From NCBI GenBank assembly GCA_009993955.1, contig JAACSL010000001.1, positions 248,001 through 312,000 of the forward strand: a stretch of 64,000 bases of DNA. The letters run 5' to 3'. The notes below the pieces were generated by a model. That model ran no database searches. It saw only the letters and a list, made by a program, of their open reading frames with translations, and was not told the origin of the DNA. Each line of letters opens with the position of its first letter. The stretch's first letter is position 1. Shown here in pieces: positions 41,673-54,500 of this stretch. Both the position numbers and the translations under genes were made by a program. This DNA comes from Paraglaciecola sp. (lineage in GTDB: Bacteria; Pseudomonadota; Gammaproteobacteria; Enterobacterales; Alteromonadaceae).

Positions 41673-43265
41673 CTATAAAGTTTCAATATTGTTTAAACAC
41701 CATTCGCCGCGACGCAAAGTGTGTTCGCGGCTTTCTTCACTTTGTTTGTCCCAGTTGCGATAAATCATGCCGATGCGTGGATTATTCTCCAAACGTTGAC
41801 GGTGCTGGTGCATAAAATGCCAATACAAACTGTTGAGTGGACAGGCGTGTTCACCGACTTTTTCTTTGACCTGATAATGACACCCTTGGCAATAATCACT
41901 CATTTTATTGATGTAGTTACCACTGGCGGCATACGGTTTGGTGGCCACAATGCCCTCATCAGCAAACTGACTCATGCCCCGCGTATTGGGCAGTTCAACC
42001 CATTCAATGGCATCGATATAAATGCCTAAATACCAGGCGTCTACCGCATCGGGATCAATACCGGTTAACAGACAAAAATTTCCTGTCACCATCAAACGTT
42101 GAATATGATGTGCATAAGCGGTTTCAAGGCTCTGGCTAATCGCTTGCTGCATGCAGGCCATTTTAGTTTTTCCATGCCAGAAATACTCAGGAAGGGGGCG
42201 CTGAGCTTGCAAGCTATTTAACGATCTATAACGCGGCATATTGGCCCAATATACCCCGCGTACGTACTCACGCCAGCCCAAGATTTGGCGCACAAAACCC
42301 TCAACTTGAGCCAGTTCAATCTTGCCTCGGGCTTGTTCATAAGCACTGACGGCGGCGTTGATTACCTGCATGGGATGCAACATTTTGCAGTTTAGGGCAA
42401 ACGACAAGCGGCTATGATACAAACTCCAACTATGCGGGCTATTGGCGGTCATGGCATCTTGGAAACGACCAAAGTGTGGCAGCAGATCACGACAGAAAAA
42501 CGCTAACAATACCTTGCCGTGACTGCGCGTGACAGGCCACATAAACGGCCCGTTCAATGTGCCAATGGTAACAATGTTGTGACGTTTGATGCGCGCGACA
42601 ATGTCACTCACATCATGGGAAAAAACCAAGGGTGCGGGAATGACCTCTAAGTCGCTACTTTTAAGGGCAACACGGTTATTGGCATCAAAATTCCATTGTC
42701 CGCCAAGTGGTTTATTGCCATCCATCAAGATGTTAAAACGCTTGCGCATCTTGCGATAAAAATGCTCCATGGTGTGATGTTTACCCGCGGTAAAATGCTG
42801 GTCTATTGCTGCAAATGGCAGTAAAAAATGCTCGCTATCTACACAGCTGATCTCAACATCACTGATCTGCAAGTGCTGCATTTGGGTCAACAAACGGTAT
42901 TCATCTGGGCGTTGATAACTTAGCTGTTGCACGTGAAATTGACGGCAAAGACGCAACAATAAGGCATGTAAATCTTGGTCTTGCTGAGTATCATCAAGAG
43001 TTAAATGGCAGACATGATAACCACTCTGTTCCAAGGCTTTGGCGAATTCTGTCATCGCCGCAAAAAAGCCAACAACTTTTTGAATATGATGGCTTACATA
43101 CTGACTTTCTTGGTGTAACTCGGCCAACACATACAACACCTCATGGTCTTTTTTGTCAAACCAGCTGTGCCGCGCATTAAGTTGGTCGCCAAAAATAAAA
43201 CGTATTTCCCGATAGTGGCCACGTTGCTCGGCTGTGCTCTTGCGTTTACTCATCACTGTGTCCAT
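41673..43265 (-). CDS. Cryptochrome/photolyase-related protein, FeS-BCP/PhrB class
   Basis: IRFIFGDQLNARHSWF; MEHFYRKMRKRFNILMDGNKPLGGQWNFDANNR; C-terminal Cys-rich DYCQGCHYQVKEKVGEHACPLNSLYWHF. Confidence 0.9.
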   Translation of the reverse strand: MDTVMSKRKSTAEQRGHYREIRFIFGDQLNARHSWFDKKDHEVLYVLAELHQESQYVSHHIQKVVGFFAAMTEFAKALEQSGYHVCHLTLDDTQQDQDLHALLLRLCRQFHVQQLSYQRPDEYRLLTQMQHLQISDVEISCVDSEHFLLPFAAIDQHFTAGKHHTMEHFYRKMRKRFNILMDGNKPLGGQWNFDANNRVALKSSDLEVIPAPLVFSHDVSDIVARIKRHNIVTIGTLNGPFMWPVTRSHGKVLLAFFCRDLLPHFGRFQDAMTANSPHSWSLYHSRLSFALNCKMLHPMQVINAAVSAYEQARGKIELAQVEGFVRQILGWREYVRGVYWANMPRYRSLNSLQAQRPLPEYFWHGKTKMACMQQAISQSLETAYAHHIQRLMVTGNFCLLTGIDPDAVDAWYLGIYIDAIEWVELPNTRGMSQFADEGIVATKPYAASGNYINKMSDYCQGCHYQVKEKVGEHACPLNSLYWHFMHQHRQRLENNPRIGMIYRNWDKQSEESREHTLRRGEWCLNNIETL

Positions 43266-44551
43266 GTTTTGATATAACGCCCCAGTGGATCGTACAAACC
43301 TGTTTGTTTTTCGATAGAAAAGTGTCTTCCGCCGCGGGGATCAGCGCCAACCCCGGCGATGTATTGCCAATTCCCCCAGTTACTCGCCACGTCGTAATCA
43401 ATCAAACATTGTTCGAAATAGGCAGCACCATAACGCCAATCAAGACCTAACTCATTGACCAAACAACTTGCGACAATTTGTCGACCCCGGTTGGATAGCC
43501 AACCGGTGGCAGACAGTTCGTTCATTAAGGCATTCACCAGAGGATAATTTGTGCTGCCCTCACACCATTGGCTAAAACGGTGTGCGTCAAATGCCGTATC
43601 GAGTTGACGCTGCTTGGCCCCACCTTTAAAAAACAGCGAGCGAGGTTTGGCCACGGCAGCATAATAAAAATATTCACGCCACAGCAGTTCAAAAAAAATC
43701 CAGTAAGTAGACTCGTTAGCCCCATGTTGGTCTTCATAGGCCTTGAGTGCCTGGATGATTTGCTGAGGACTCAAGGAGCCATGGGCAAGATATGCTGAAA
43801 ACCGGGTAGAAAAATAATGCCCCGATAAGGCATTACGGGTCTGTTTATATTCACTGGCCGCTCGGGTGGCAAAGTAGTCATGTAAATGGGCCTTTGCCTG
43901 AGGGAAGGCTTTGCTCACGGCCGCGGTGGCTTGTGTTTGCTGCTGTGATAAGCCCGCATTTTTTAGGCTCAGTGGCCAAGCAGGTAAAGTTTGAATCATT
44001 GCCTTGGGGGGCGGCGGTAATCGGCTAACGGAGCTAGGCGCAGCGATATTGAGGTGTTCAACTTGTTGACGAAACGGGGTGAAGCTAGGGGGTAAGTGCT
44101 CAAGACTAAAGGGCAAGTGCTCAGGGGCAAAAAGCGTTGCATGATGCTCACTCAAGAAGCTTAACTGTGGAAACTTAAGTTGCAACGCTTGCCATTGCTG
44201 ATTTTCGTACCAGCCACAATGGGCTGTTCTGGCAATATGGCTTAAACATTGTTGAGGCGAAGCAAGTTGCTCGATATAAGCTTGAATATGTGCACATAAG
44301 TCCCCTTCCAGTACTATCAGACGCTGACCACCGTGCTCGAGCTCTTGATTTAAGGTATCTAAGGTGTGGCGTAAAAAACCTCGTTGTGCCGCACTTGGCT
44401 GAACTTGGCTATAACGTGCGACAAACTTACTGGTGGGTTTAAGCCAGTAAACACAGATTACTTCATCAACCAGCTGACAGAGCTGATTGAGGGCGAGATT
44501 GTCTTGCACTCGACAATCATGATCAAATAGAAACAGGCCAATTTTGCGCAT
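43253..44551 (-). CDS. DASH family cryptochrome
   Basis: IGLFLFDHDCRVQDNLALNQL; FELLWREYFYYAAVAKPRSLFFKGG; NELSATGWLSNRGRQIVASCLVNELGLDWRYGAAYFEQCLIDYDVASNWGNWQYIAGVGADPRGGRHF. Confidence 0.92.
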   Translation of the reverse strand: MRKIGLFLFDHDCRVQDNLALNQLCQLVDEVICVYWLKPTSKFVARYSQVQPSAAQRGFLRHTLDTLNQELEHGGQRLIVLEGDLCAHIQAYIEQLASPQQCLSHIARTAHCGWYENQQWQALQLKFPQLSFLSEHHATLFAPEHLPFSLEHLPPSFTPFRQQVEHLNIAAPSSVSRLPPPPKAMIQTLPAWPLSLKNAGLSQQQTQATAAVSKAFPQAKAHLHDYFATRAASEYKQTRNALSGHYFSTRFSAYLAHGSLSPQQIIQALKAYEDQHGANESTYWIFFELLWREYFYYAAVAKPRSLFFKGGAKQRQLDTAFDAHRFSQWCEGSTNYPLVNALMNELSATGWLSNRGRQIVASCLVNELGLDWRYGAAYFEQCLIDYDVASNWGNWQYIAGVGADPRGGRHFSIEKQTGLYDPLGRYIKTWTQ

Positions 44552-44639
44552 TTACCCACTGAACTTGAATGCGTGATGGTAAGAATCTAAGGTACGGTTT
44601 GAGTCTGGATAAAGCTCAGCGGCATCGCCATAAAACTCA

Positions 44640-44669
44640 TAAAAAAAAAGAGGCCAGCGCCTCTTTTTG
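44640..44669 (-). terminator. Terminator downstream of greA (stem AGAGGC/GCCTCT with poly-A/T on both sides)
   Basis: AAAAAAAAAGAGGCCAGCGCCTCTTTTTG; would also work on the + strand. Confidence 0.8.
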
Positions 44670-44705
44670 TTGTTAACTTGCTGCACAAGTAGAACGCAGC
44701 CTTCG

Positions 44706-45182
44706 TTAGATGTACTCAACCGCAGAAATTTCAAATTCAATGGTGCCTTTTGGCGTTTGAATGTTGACGATGTCATCCAGTTGTTTGCCGATCAATCCAC
44801 GGGCAATGGGCGAACTGTAAGAAATCATATTATTTTTGATATCCGCTTCATCTTCACCCACGATGCGATACGTGGTTTCTTCGTCGGTTTCCATATTCAC
44901 GATGGTCACCGTCGCGCCAAAAATCACCTTGCCGGTATTTTGCATCTTGGTCACATCGATGATTTGCACATTGGAAAGTTTGCCTTCGATATCTTGAATA
45001 CGCCCTTCACAAAAACTCTGCTGCTCTCGCGCAGCGTGGTACTCAGCATTCTCTTTTAAGTCACCATGCTCACGCGCTTCGGCGATAGCATTGATGATCT
45101 GCGGACGTTTCACCGACTTTAAATGTTGCAGCTCTTCACGCAACATCGTTGCGCCTTTGGCCGTCATTGGGTATTGATTCAT
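44706..45182 (-). CDS. greA: Transcription elongation factor GreA
   Basis: [57 protein letters not shown]. Confidence 0.96.
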   Translation of the reverse strand: MNQYPMTAKGATMLREELQHLKSVKRPQIINAIAEAREHGDLKENAEYHAAREQQSFCEGRIQDIEGKLSNVQIIDVTKMQNTGKVIFGATVTIVNMETDEETTYRIVGEDEADIKNNMISYSSPIARGLIGKQLDDIVNIQTPKGTIEFEISAVEYI

Positions 45183-45262
45183 TATTCAACAACTCACTTT
45201 GTTGTATGGTAGATACACCTTTGGTTAACTTAGCTTTAATCAATAGGTGCAAAAATTATTAT

Positions 45263-45298
45263 TTCAAGCATTCGGCCGCATTGTTTGCTGCCGAATGC
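45263..45298 (-). terminator. Terminator-like hairpin downstream of carB
   Basis: GCATTCGGC (45268-45276) / GCCGAATGC (45290-45298) perfect 9-bp stem; minus-strand run-off TTGAAATAATAATTTTT. Confidence 0.55.
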
Positions 45299-45309
45299 AC
45301 AGTTTTGCC

Positions 45310-48300
45310 CTATAAATTAATGCGTTTATGCAACGCTTGCACAGAGGTAACACGCGCCCTGTCTTCTGCTTTATTGGCATTAACGGTGGCAAAAGCAGCG
45401 TTCATCGTGGTGGTGTAAGACACCTTATTGAGTAGCGCTTCGCGACGAATGTATACCGAGTCTTCAATAGCCTGACGCCCTTCCGTGGTATTGATGATAT
45501 AGCAATATTCACGGTTTTTGATGGCGTCAACGATATTGGGGCGACCTTCACTGAGTTTGTTCACTACACTGCAAGGCACGCCAGCTTTATTCAGTACCGC
45601 AGCGGTTCCACTGGTAGCCTCAAGTGTGAAGCCTTTGGCCAGCATGTTTTGTCCTAACTCAATAACGCGGTTTTTATCGTTTAAACGTACCGATAATAGC
45701 GCTTTACCGCCGACAGGTATGGGCTGACTGGCGCCTAAGTTTGCTTTGGCATAGGCTTCAACAAAGCTGTCACCGACGCCCATCACTTCACCCGTTGAAC
45801 GCATTTCTGGGCCAAGTAAGGGGTCAACACCTTGGAATTTCGCAAAGGGTAATACCACTTCTTTTACCGAGTAAAACGGTGGAATGATTTCTTTGCTGAT
45901 CCCTTGTGACGCCAAAGACTGACCAGCCATACAGCGCGCGCCAATTTTAGCTAAGGGCATACCCGTTGCCTTGGAGACAAAGGGTACGGTGCGCGCGGCG
46001 CGCGGGTTAACTTCTATGAGGTAAACCTGGCCATCTTTGACCGCAAACTGAGTATTCATCAAACCAACCACCCCTAATTCAAGGGCCATGGCTTTAACTT
46101 GCTCACGCATGACATCTTGAATAGCCGGGCTGAGGGAGTATGGCGGCAAAGAACACGCCGAGTCACCAGAATGCACACCGGCTTGTTCAATGTGTTCCAT
46201 GATGCCACCAATGACAACTTGCTTGCCGTCACAAATCGCATCAACATCAACCTCGATGGCATCATCGAGGAAACGGTCAAGTAACACGGGAGAATCGTTA
46301 GAGACTTTTACCGCGTTATTTAAATAGCGTTTTAAGTCTTTTATGTCGTAAACAATTTCCATGGCACGTCCACCTAATACATAGGAGGGGCGCACCACCA
46401 AGGGAAAACCAATACTCTCTGCGGCGATCAGCGCCTGCTCCATATTACTCACGGTAGCATTGGCTGGCTGCTTGAGATTGAGCTTGTTCACCATTTTTTG
46501 GAAACGTTCGCGGTCTTCCGCTTTATCGATAGCATCCGGAGACGTACCTATAATTGGCACTCCGCAGGCTTCTAAGTCACGCGCTAACTTCAGTGGCGTT
46601 TGGCCACCGTATTGCACGATCACCCCTTTAGGTTGCTCAATACGCACAATTTCCAAGACATCTTCTAAAGTCACTGATTCAAAATACAGGCGATCCGAGG
46701 TGTCATAATCCGTGGATACGGTTTCTGGGTTACAGTTGACCATGATAGTTTCATAGCCGTCTTCACGCAGCGCTAAAGCGGCATGCACACAGCAATAGTC
46801 AAACTCAATGCCTTGACCTATGCGATTAGGACCGCCACCGAGCACCATAATTTTGTCACGGGTAGAGGGATTGGCTTCGCATTCTTCGTCGTAGGTGGAA
46901 TACATGTAGGCAGTGCTTGACGCAAACTCTGCTGCACAGGTATCAACCCGTTTATAAACTGGATGTATGTCGAAATTGCGGCGTGCTTCACGCACATCAC
47001 TTTGGTCAACGCCGGTTAAATCGGCAATACGCGCATCAGCAAAACCTTTGCGTTTTAAGGTACGCATTAAATCTTCGTCGATAGCCGACAAACCCATGTC
47101 TGCCACTTGTTGTTCAAGAATGACAAGCTCTTCAATTTGCACCAAATACCAAGGGTCGATATTGGTTAAGTTGAAGATTTCATCCACCGACATGCCCATA
47201 CGCATGGCATCGGCAATGTACCAAATGCGCTCAGCACCCGGTTCACGTAGTTCGCGAATAATAATGTTTTTGGCATTGGGGTCATGGAGGTCAACGATAG
47301 GGTCAAGACCATTTACCCCTACTTCTAAACCGCGTAAGGCCTTTTGCAAACTCTCTTGTTGATTGCGACCGATGGCCATCACTTCACCCACCGATTTCAT
47401 CTGCGTGGTTAAGCGATCATTGGCGCCGGCAAACTTTTCAAAGTTAAAGCGTGGGATCTTGGTAACCACGTAATCGATGGCTGGTTCAAATGAGGCAGGC
47501 GTTAATCCGCCAGTAATATCGTTGGCCAATTCATCGAGGGTATAACCAATGGCCAATTTAGCAGCGACTTTGGCAATGGGGAAACCCGTGGCTTTCGACG
47601 CCAAGGCCGAAGAACGTGATACCCGTGGGTTCATTTCGATGACCACCAAACGGCCGGTTTTTGGATCAACGCCAAACTGCACGTTAGAGCCACCTGTTTC
47701 CACGCCAATTTCACGTAATACCGCGATAGCAGCATTACGCATAATTTGGAATTCTTTGTCAGTTAGGGTTTGCGCTGGCGCAACGGTGATCGAGTCACCC
47801 GTATGCACCCCCATGGGGTCAAAGTTTTCAATGGTACAAACGATGATGCAGTTGTCTGCCTTATCGCGTACAACTTCCATTTCGTATTCTTTCCAACCAA
47901 TCAACGACTCATCAATGAGCAACTCATTGGTGGGTGATAAATCGAGGCCACGACGACAAATCTCTTCAAATTCATCACGGTTATACGCTATACCACCGCC
48001 CGAACCACCCATGGTGAAAGACGGGCGAATAATACAGGGAAAACCAATACGTGTGCTGACATCCAGTGCTTGCTCCATGCTATGGGCGATTTCTGCATTA
48101 GGGCAAGCTAAACCGATAGACTTCATGGCTTTATCAAAACGCTCACGGTCTTCTGCTTTATCGATGGCATCGGCTGTGGCGCCAATCATCTCAACCCCAA
48201 ACTCCTGCAATACGCCGTGTTTGTTTAAATCCAGCGCACAATTCAAAGCAGTTTGCCCGCCCATGGTGGGCAAAATGGCATCAGGGCGTTCTTTTTCGAT

Positions 48301-48531
48301 GATCTTTTTTACCACTTCCCAGTGAATGGGCTCGATGTAGGTGGCATCCGCCATTTCTGGATCAGTCATGATCGTGGCTGGATTAGAATTCACCAGAATG
48401 ACACGATAGCCTTCTTCTTTGAGGGCTTTACAGGCTTGGGCGCCTGAGTAGTCAAACTCACAAGCCTGACCAATTACAATGGGCCCTGCGCCTAGGATCA
48501 GAATACTTTGTATGTCGGTACGTTTTGGCAT
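45310..48531 (-). CDS. carB: Carbamoyl-phosphate synthase large subunit
   Basis: [59 protein letters not shown]... Confidence 0.97.
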   Translation of the reverse strand: MPKRTDIQSILILGAGPIVIGQACEFDYSGAQACKALKEEGYRVILVNSNPATIMTDPEMADATYIEPIHWEVVKKIIEKERPDAILPTMGGQTALNCALDLNKHGVLQEFGVEMIGATADAIDKAEDRERFDKAMKSIGLACPNAEIAHSMEQALDVSTRIGFPCIIRPSFTMGGSGGGIAYNRDEFEEICRRGLDLSPTNELLIDESLIGWKEYEMEVVRDKADNCIIVCTIENFDPMGVHTGDSITVAPAQTLTDKEFQIMRNAAIAVLREIGVETGGSNVQFGVDPKTGRLVVIEMNPRVSRSSALASKATGFPIAKVAAKLAIGYTLDELANDITGGLTPASFEPAIDYVVTKIPRFNFEKFAGANDRLTTQMKSVGEVMAIGRNQQESLQKALRGLEVGVNGLDPIVDLHDPNAKNIIIRELREPGAERIWYIADAMRMGMSVDEIFNLTNIDPWYLVQIEELVILEQQVADMGLSAIDEDLMRTLKRKGFADARIADLTGVDQSDVREARRNFDIHPVYKRVDTCAAEFASSTAYMYSTYDEECEANPSTRDKIMVLGGGPNRIGQGIEFDYCCVHAALALREDGYETIMVNCNPETVSTDYDTSDRLYFESVTLEDVLEIVRIEQPKGVIVQYGGQTPLKLARDLEACGVPIIGTSPDAIDKAEDRERFQKMVNKLNLKQPANATVSNMEQALIAAESIGFPLVVRPSYVLGGRAMEIVYDIKDLKRYLNNAVKVSNDSPVLLDRFLDDAIEVDVDAICDGKQVVIGGIMEHIEQAGVHSGDSACSLPPYSLSPAIQDVMREQVKAMALELGVVGLMNTQFAVKDGQVYLIEVNPRAARTVPFVSKATGMPLAKIGARCMAGQSLASQGISKEIIPPFYSVKEVVLPFAKFQGVDPLLGPEMRSTGEVMGVGDSFVEAYAKANLGASQPIPVGGKALLSVRLNDKNRVIELGQNMLAKGFTLEATSGTAAVLNKAGVPCSVVNKLSEGRPNIVDAIKNREYCYIINTTEGRQAIEDSVYIRREALLNKVSYTTTMNAAFATVNANKAEDRARVTSVQALHKRINL

Positions 48532-48580
48532 AGTGCTCTTCTTTACTCTCGTCTTTTAAACTAATACGGCTGTTCTACGC

Positions 48581-49726
48581 TTATTTAGCGGCCTGCATTA
48601 ATTCGATAAAATGATCAAACAGCGGTGCTGCATCGTGCGGACCAGGGCTCGCCTCAGGGTGTCCCTGGAAGCTAAATGCTGGTTTGTCAGTGCGATGAAT
48701 GCCTTGCAATGATTGGTCAAACAAAGATTTGTGGGTCACCGCTAAATGCGCTGGCAAGCTGCTTTCATCTACCGCAAATCCATGATTTTGTGCCGTAATC
48801 ATCACGCGATTGGCAGCCAAATCTTTGACGGGATGGTTAGCACCGTGGTGACCAAATTTCATTTTCAAGGTTTTTGCACCACTGGCCAGTGCCAGTAACT
48901 GATGCCCTAAACAAATACCAAAAATAGGGATATTGGTGTCTAGCAAGGTTTGAATAGCGCTAATCGCGTAGTCACAGGGCTCTGGATCACCCGGGCCATT
49001 GGATAAAAACACCCCATCAGGTTTAAGGGCCAACACTGCTTGCGCCGTGGTTTTCGCTGGCACCACTGTGAGTCGACAACCGCGGTCAACCAACATGCGT
49101 AATATATTATGTTTGACCCCATAGTCATAAGCCACCACGTGAAAAGGCTGTGCCACAGGTGCCGCTTGATAGCCGCCCTCTAACGCCCAACTTGCCGCGC
49201 TCCATTCATAGGCTTCGTCACAGGTGACTTCTTTCGCCAAATCCATGCCCTTCAGACCAGCAAATCCTTTGGCATGAGCCAAGGCTTGTGTTTCATCTAA
49301 ATTGACTTCATCGAGGGTCGAACTGGCCACAATACAACCGTTCTGCGCGCCTTTGTCTCGTAAGATACGAGTTAACCGGCGGGTATCAATGTCAGCAATG
49401 CCAACAATATTGTGTTCTTGCAAATACTCAGATAGCGATTGCTGGCTACGAAAGTTGCTAACCATCAGCGGTAAGTCCCGAATCACAAGACCTTTAGCCC
49501 AGATTTTATTGGACTCTTTGTCTTCGTGATTCACACCGGTGTTGCCAATGTGGGGGTAGGTCAAGGTAACGATTTGTTCAGCGTAGGAAGGATCAGTCAG
49601 TATTTCCTGATACCCCGTCATCGAGGTGTTAAACACCACCTCCCCTACTGATATACCAGAGGCACCAATGGCGGTACCTTTAAAGACAGAGCCATCTGCC
49701 AGCACTAATAGGGCGGAATAAGCCAA
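48581..49726 (-). CDS. carA: Carbamoyl-phosphate synthase small subunit
   Basis: [71 protein letters not shown]. Confidence 0.97.
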   Translation of the reverse strand: MAYSALLVLADGSVFKGTAIGASGISVGEVVFNTSMTGYQEILTDPSYAEQIVTLTYPHIGNTGVNHEDKESNKIWAKGLVIRDLPLMVSNFRSQQSLSEYLQEHNIVGIADIDTRRLTRILRDKGAQNGCIVASSTLDEVNLDETQALAHAKGFAGLKGMDLAKEVTCDEAYEWSAASWALEGGYQAAPVAQPFHVVAYDYGVKHNILRMLVDRGCRLTVVPAKTTAQAVLALKPDGVFLSNGPGDPEPCDYAISAIQTLLDTNIPIFGICLGHQLLALASGAKTLKMKFGHHGANHPVKDLAANRVMITAQNHGFAVDESSLPAHLAVTHKSLFDQSLQGIHRTDKPAFSFQGHPEASPGPHDAAPLFDHFIELMQAAK

Positions 49727-49925
49727 GTTAACCTCCTGGTTACTAAAAAATAAAGAGTAAGGTTAGGCGAGGATTAAAGCTGATTTTGCAGGCCTTACTT
49801 TTCAGCCATTCTTAGCCGTCAGAAGAAAGCACAAAGTAGCGTACAGAGTAGCGTGCAAAAAGCCAATTATCATCCTCTGGCACTTGGTTTCGCAGTGACC
49901 AAGCCCATGTTCAAAAATATTTTTA

Positions 49926-49941
49926 AACTATTGAAATAGTT
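49926..49941. promoter_or_regulatory. Palindrome AACTATT-GA-AATAGTT upstream of carA
   Basis: Perfect 7-2-7 inverted repeat in the 389-bp dapB-carA intergenic region. Confidence 0.3.
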
Positions 49942-50115
49942 ATATTTTTAGTCAATTTGCTAGTCATAACTGGGTGACGAAAAACGCACTTCACTAATTT
50001 TTGGCAAATCCGCAGCACTATACACGAGTCGGGCTTTATGATCTATTAACAATTGGCTTAAATTGACAAATACGCACTTGCCTTCGATAACACAGCCTAG
50101 GCCGTAAAATCGTGT

Positions 50116-50916
50116 TTATAAACCAAGTACGTCTTGCATGTTATACAGCCCTGGCGGCTGCAATTTAAGCCACATTGCGGCCTTTACTGCACCTTTGGCG
50201 AAGGTTAAACGACTAGACGCCTTATGGGTTAGTTCAATGCGTTCACCAATATCGGCAAACAACACCGTATGATCACCAATCACATCTCCGCCCCGCACCG
50301 TAGCAAAACCAATAGTCTGCTGCTGGCGTTGACCAGTATCGCCCTCGCGGCCATACACCGCGCATTGCTGTAAATCCCGCCCTAGTTCGTCAGCGATTGC
50401 CTCACCGATGGCGACGGCAGTGCCTGAGGGGGCGTCCTTTTTAAAACGATGATGAGTTTCAATAATTTCAATATCAGCCGTTTCGCCCATGACTTTGACG
50501 GTTTGTTTCACTAGGTTTAATAATAAATTCACCCCCACGCTATAATTAGCCGCAAAGACGATGGGAATGACTTGTGCTGCTGCAAGCAAGGCGCTTTTTT
50601 GCTGGGCATTCAGTCCGGTGGTGCCCACCACTATGGCTTTTTTATGCTTAACACAAAAATCTAAGTTGGCTTGTAGGGCGTCTGGCAGGGTAAAGTCGAT
50701 ACACACGTCAATGTCATCTACCACCGTTTTTAAGTCAGCTACTGCCGCGATATTTAACTTGCCAATGCCAGCTAACTCACCGAGATCAGTCCCTAACATA
50801 GACGAGGTTTGCCTTACGGTTGCAGCTTTCAACTGTGCTTGTGGATGCTGACTAACAGCATCAATTAATACGCGGCCCATGCGTCCGTTGGCGCCTAAAA
50901 TAGCAATTTTGGTCAT
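50116..50916 (-). CDS. dapB: 4-hydroxy-tetrahydrodipicolinate reductase
   Basis: [72 protein letters not shown]. Confidence 0.96.
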   Translation of the reverse strand: MTKIAILGANGRMGRVLIDAVSQHPQAQLKAATVRQTSSMLGTDLGELAGIGKLNIAAVADLKTVVDDIDVCIDFTLPDALQANLDFCVKHKKAIVVGTTGLNAQQKSALLAAAQVIPIVFAANYSVGVNLLLNLVKQTVKVMGETADIEIIETHHRFKKDAPSGTAVAIGEAIADELGRDLQQCAVYGREGDTGQRQQQTIGFATVRGGDVIGDHTVLFADIGERIELTHKASSRLTFAKGAVKAAMWLKLQPPGLYNMQDVLGL

Positions 50917-51029
50917 AGTCTACTGCGGGTAAAAATGCGATGTGTCGATTGTGCCTGAATTGTTCAACCCTTGCAGCTTGCTCAAGCACTTTTTCATGGA
51001 AAAATTCACTGTGTTTTTGCTTAACTAAG

Positions 51030-51527
51030 CTACCGGCCTGAATCAGTATGACTGGGGATATTAATGATGTGAGTAGACTTCACCTCTTCCATCACCACAT
51101 AAGTATGCGTTTGGCTAATGCCTTTAATCACCGCTAATTTATCACCGAGAAAATCTCGATAAGCCGCCATGTCACGGATACGAATTTTTATTAAATAATC
51201 GAAGCCACCCGCTACCATGGAACACTCGGTCACTTCATCTAAGGCACGCACCTGACGATTAAAATCTTCAAGATCTTTGGTGCTGGTATTGCTTAATGAA
51301 ACTTGGATATAAGCGGTGAGATTGGCCTGCAACTTTTTGGGGTTCAAATGCGCGACATACTTGTCGATGTATCCACTTTTTTCCAGACGTTTAACCCTTT
51401 CCAAACAAGGAGTGGGACTCAGATTTACCTTGTTGGCCAACTCCACATTACTGATATGGCAATTTTGCTGCAAAATATCCAGAATTTTGAGATCGATTCG
51501 ATCAAGGGTATCACTGCTTTTTTTCAT
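51030..51527 (-). CDS. Lrp/AsnC family transcriptional regulator
   Basis: LDRIDLKILDILQQNCHISNVELANKVNLSPTPCLERVKRLEKSGYIDKYVAHLNPKKL...GGFDYLIKIRIRDMAAYRDFLGDKL; directly downstream of putA. Confidence 0.92.
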   Translation of the reverse strand: MKKSSDTLDRIDLKILDILQQNCHISNVELANKVNLSPTPCLERVKRLEKSGYIDKYVAHLNPKKLQANLTAYIQVSLSNTSTKDLEDFNRQVRALDEVTECSMVAGGFDYLIKIRIRDMAAYRDFLGDKLAVIKGISQTHTYVVMEEVKSTHIINIPSHTDSGR

Positions 51528-51591
51528 ACGTCGGTCCTAAACATAAAAAGAGGTGACAAGCGTCACCTCCCCTTGCCACGGATATTAGCAT

Positions 51592-54500
51592 TTACTCTTG
51601 CAAGTTCAACAACATAGCATTCCCACCTGTCGCCACAATATTATTAGTGAGGGTCTTTTCGACCAAGTAGGGTAATAAAGCAAATGCCTCAACAACATAG
51701 CCAATCACTGGAATGATCGCGCCCTTGCGCTCTGCCAAAATTGGCATAATACCGGCTCCCGTGTTGCTGATCACAGCAGTGATCAGTTTATGCAGCAGCA
51801 GTGCTTGCAGCTCAGAGGCTTGATTGGCGTGCCCCACTGTATTTGTTACCCCTTGTTTAACAAACATTTCACTGAGGCACTGTGCCAAAGCTTGGCCTTG
51901 TTGTTGCCCAGCCTGCGTACTACCAACGATCATCAAGGCATTGCCAGTGACCAGAGCCGACATAGCTTGCACAAAAATATCTGCGCTCAGTTCTTCCTCC
52001 ACAACCAGTAAAATAACGCCTCGACCATGTAAACTTAATTCATTGGTTTCACCCGTCGGTCCTGGCAATTCTATCGCTGCACTTAGTTGCGCTAAAGCAT
52101 CTTGAAGGCGAGCTTTACAGCTCACCATGGCTGGCATGACCTGCTGAGAAAACTCACTATTTTTCAAGTTTTCTAATACTAATGTAAGCCCCTCAACCCG
52201 TTGTTTAACCGCAAGCTTGTTCCACAAGGATTGATGCTGATGCAAGCTATTTAAGGTTTGTTGAGTAGTGGTAAACAAGGCAGTGTTGGGTGCAAGACTG
52301 GGTCCAAGACTGGGTTCCACTGGGGGTTGAATAGGCACACTGGGCCACAAATTACTGAAGCGTAACAAATAGTGCGGGCCACCCGCTTTAAAACCCGTGC
52401 CAGACAAGCCATGTCCACCAAAGGGGTTTACGCCAACAACCGCACCAACCATGTTGCGATTGATGTAAGTATTGCCCACATGGGTATCGGCAAACACTTT
52501 ATCAGAAAAGGCTTTGAGTCGACTGTGTACACCCAAGGTTAAGCCATAACCGGTTGCATTCACGTCAGCGATGATCTGGTTTATGTCTTTCGCGGCAAAA
52601 CGAATAATATGCAGAACAGGCCCAAACACCTCTCTCTCTAATTGAGAAATATGTTTAATTTCAAAAACGTGAGGAGCAATAAACACACCATTTTTACAAT
52701 CTTCCCCCATGGCACATTGGGTAATGACAAGAGCTTCACTTTGCATCCGAGCACAATGTGTTTGCAACAATTGCAGGGCTTTTTCATCAATAACTGGGCC
52801 AATATCACTGCTAATTTGCCATGGATAACCTAACTGTAACGTGGCAATGGCGCCCTTGAGCATATTGATAACACCGTCAGCGATATCTTGTTGTAAATAC
52901 AATACACGTAATGCTGAGCAGCGCTGACCTGCGCTTAAAAAGGCAGATTGAATCACCGTATCAACTACTTGCTCGGGTAAGGCCGTTGAGTCAACAATCA
53001 TCACATTCTGCCCACCTGTTTCTGCAATAAACGGTGGCATCGGGCAATGGGGGTGACTTTGTGCACGTTTAACTAAATCGGCTTGAATGCGCTGAGCTGT
53101 TTCGGTTGAACCAGTGAACGCTACCCCAGCAATATGCTCACTGGCTAACAAGATGGGGCCCACGTCACGACCTATGCCGGTAATCAACTGCAATACCTCA
53201 ACCGGCACCCCTGCTTGATGCAGTAATTGCACCGCTAAAGCAGCAATGATCGGCGTTTGTTCCGCTGGTTTTGCGATAACGGCGTTACCTGTGACCAAGG
53301 CCGCCACTACCTGCCCCATAAAAATAGCCAGGGGAAAGTTCCAAGGACTGATGCACAAAAAGAGGCCTTTTGCTTCTTGTAGGGCATGGCAATCTTGGTG
53401 CTCATGGGCAAGTAAACGCGCTTGTAAGGCGTAATAACGACAGAAATCCACGGCCTCGCGCACTTCTGATACGCCATCCGCTAGAGTACGTCCGGCTTCT
53501 ACGCTAATTAGCGCAGTAAAATATTCTGTTTGTTGTTCAAGTAAATCTGCCGCTACATCTAAGATCTGCGCCCGTTTTTCCGCCCCGAGGGCTTGCCATG
53601 ATAACTGTGCTTGTGTCGCAGCACTGATGGCAAGTTCAATGTCGTTTGCGCTAGCTTGCACACAACGTCCAACAATGCGTTGTCGATCAGCTGGGGCAAA
53701 AATGGGGCTGGCATTTTGCACGTCGTGGTTGAGCATCTGGCCATTAATGATCGGCCCAACCACCCATTTTCCGTCCGTGGTATGTTTATCAAGGGCAAGC
53801 ATGGCATCAATTTCTTTTTGCACAGCTGCCAAAGCTAAGGGATCATCTAAATCCACACCTCGTGAGTTAGCACGTTTTTCTCCAAAGGCGGTGAACAGAT
53901 TCTGTGCTAAGGGGATCATGGTATTACGCGTACCAGGCATATTGGCGATGGTAGTTTCAACACTTTGCGCCAAATTGGCGGCGGCAATTTTACCATCTAA
54001 AAACTGGTTCACAAAGGAGCCATTGGCACCATTTTCGAGTAAGCGACGCACTAAATACGGCAGCAAATCGCGATGTACACCCACAGGTGCATAAACCCGC
54101 AGTGGCAAACTATGTCCGGTAGATTGCATGATTTGGCTGTATAACAAATCACCCATGCCATGCAAACGCTGGAATTCGAAACTACTGAGATCGCCACCAG
54201 ACATTTGCATAATCAGGGCAACGGTGTAGGCGTTGTGGGTGGCAAATTGTGGGTAAACAAGCTCGCGATTGGCCAAAAGTTTGCCAGCACACACTTGGTA
54301 ACTGAGATCCGTATGCACTTTTCGACTAAACACAGGAAATTCCTGCAAACCTTGCTCTTGCGCATGTTTGATTTCGGCATCCCAATAGGCACCTTTCACC
54401 AAGCGCACCATCAACTTATGCTTTGATAATCGCGCCAGTTCAACTAACCAATCCACCACAAACACTGCGCGTTTTTGATAGGCTTGCAGCACAAAACCTA

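Noticed and set aside
47549-48325. 258-aa plus-strand ORF opposite carB
   Set aside because: Antisense of a highly conserved coding region; low-complexity Ser/Pro/Arg-rich translation typical of shadow ORFs.
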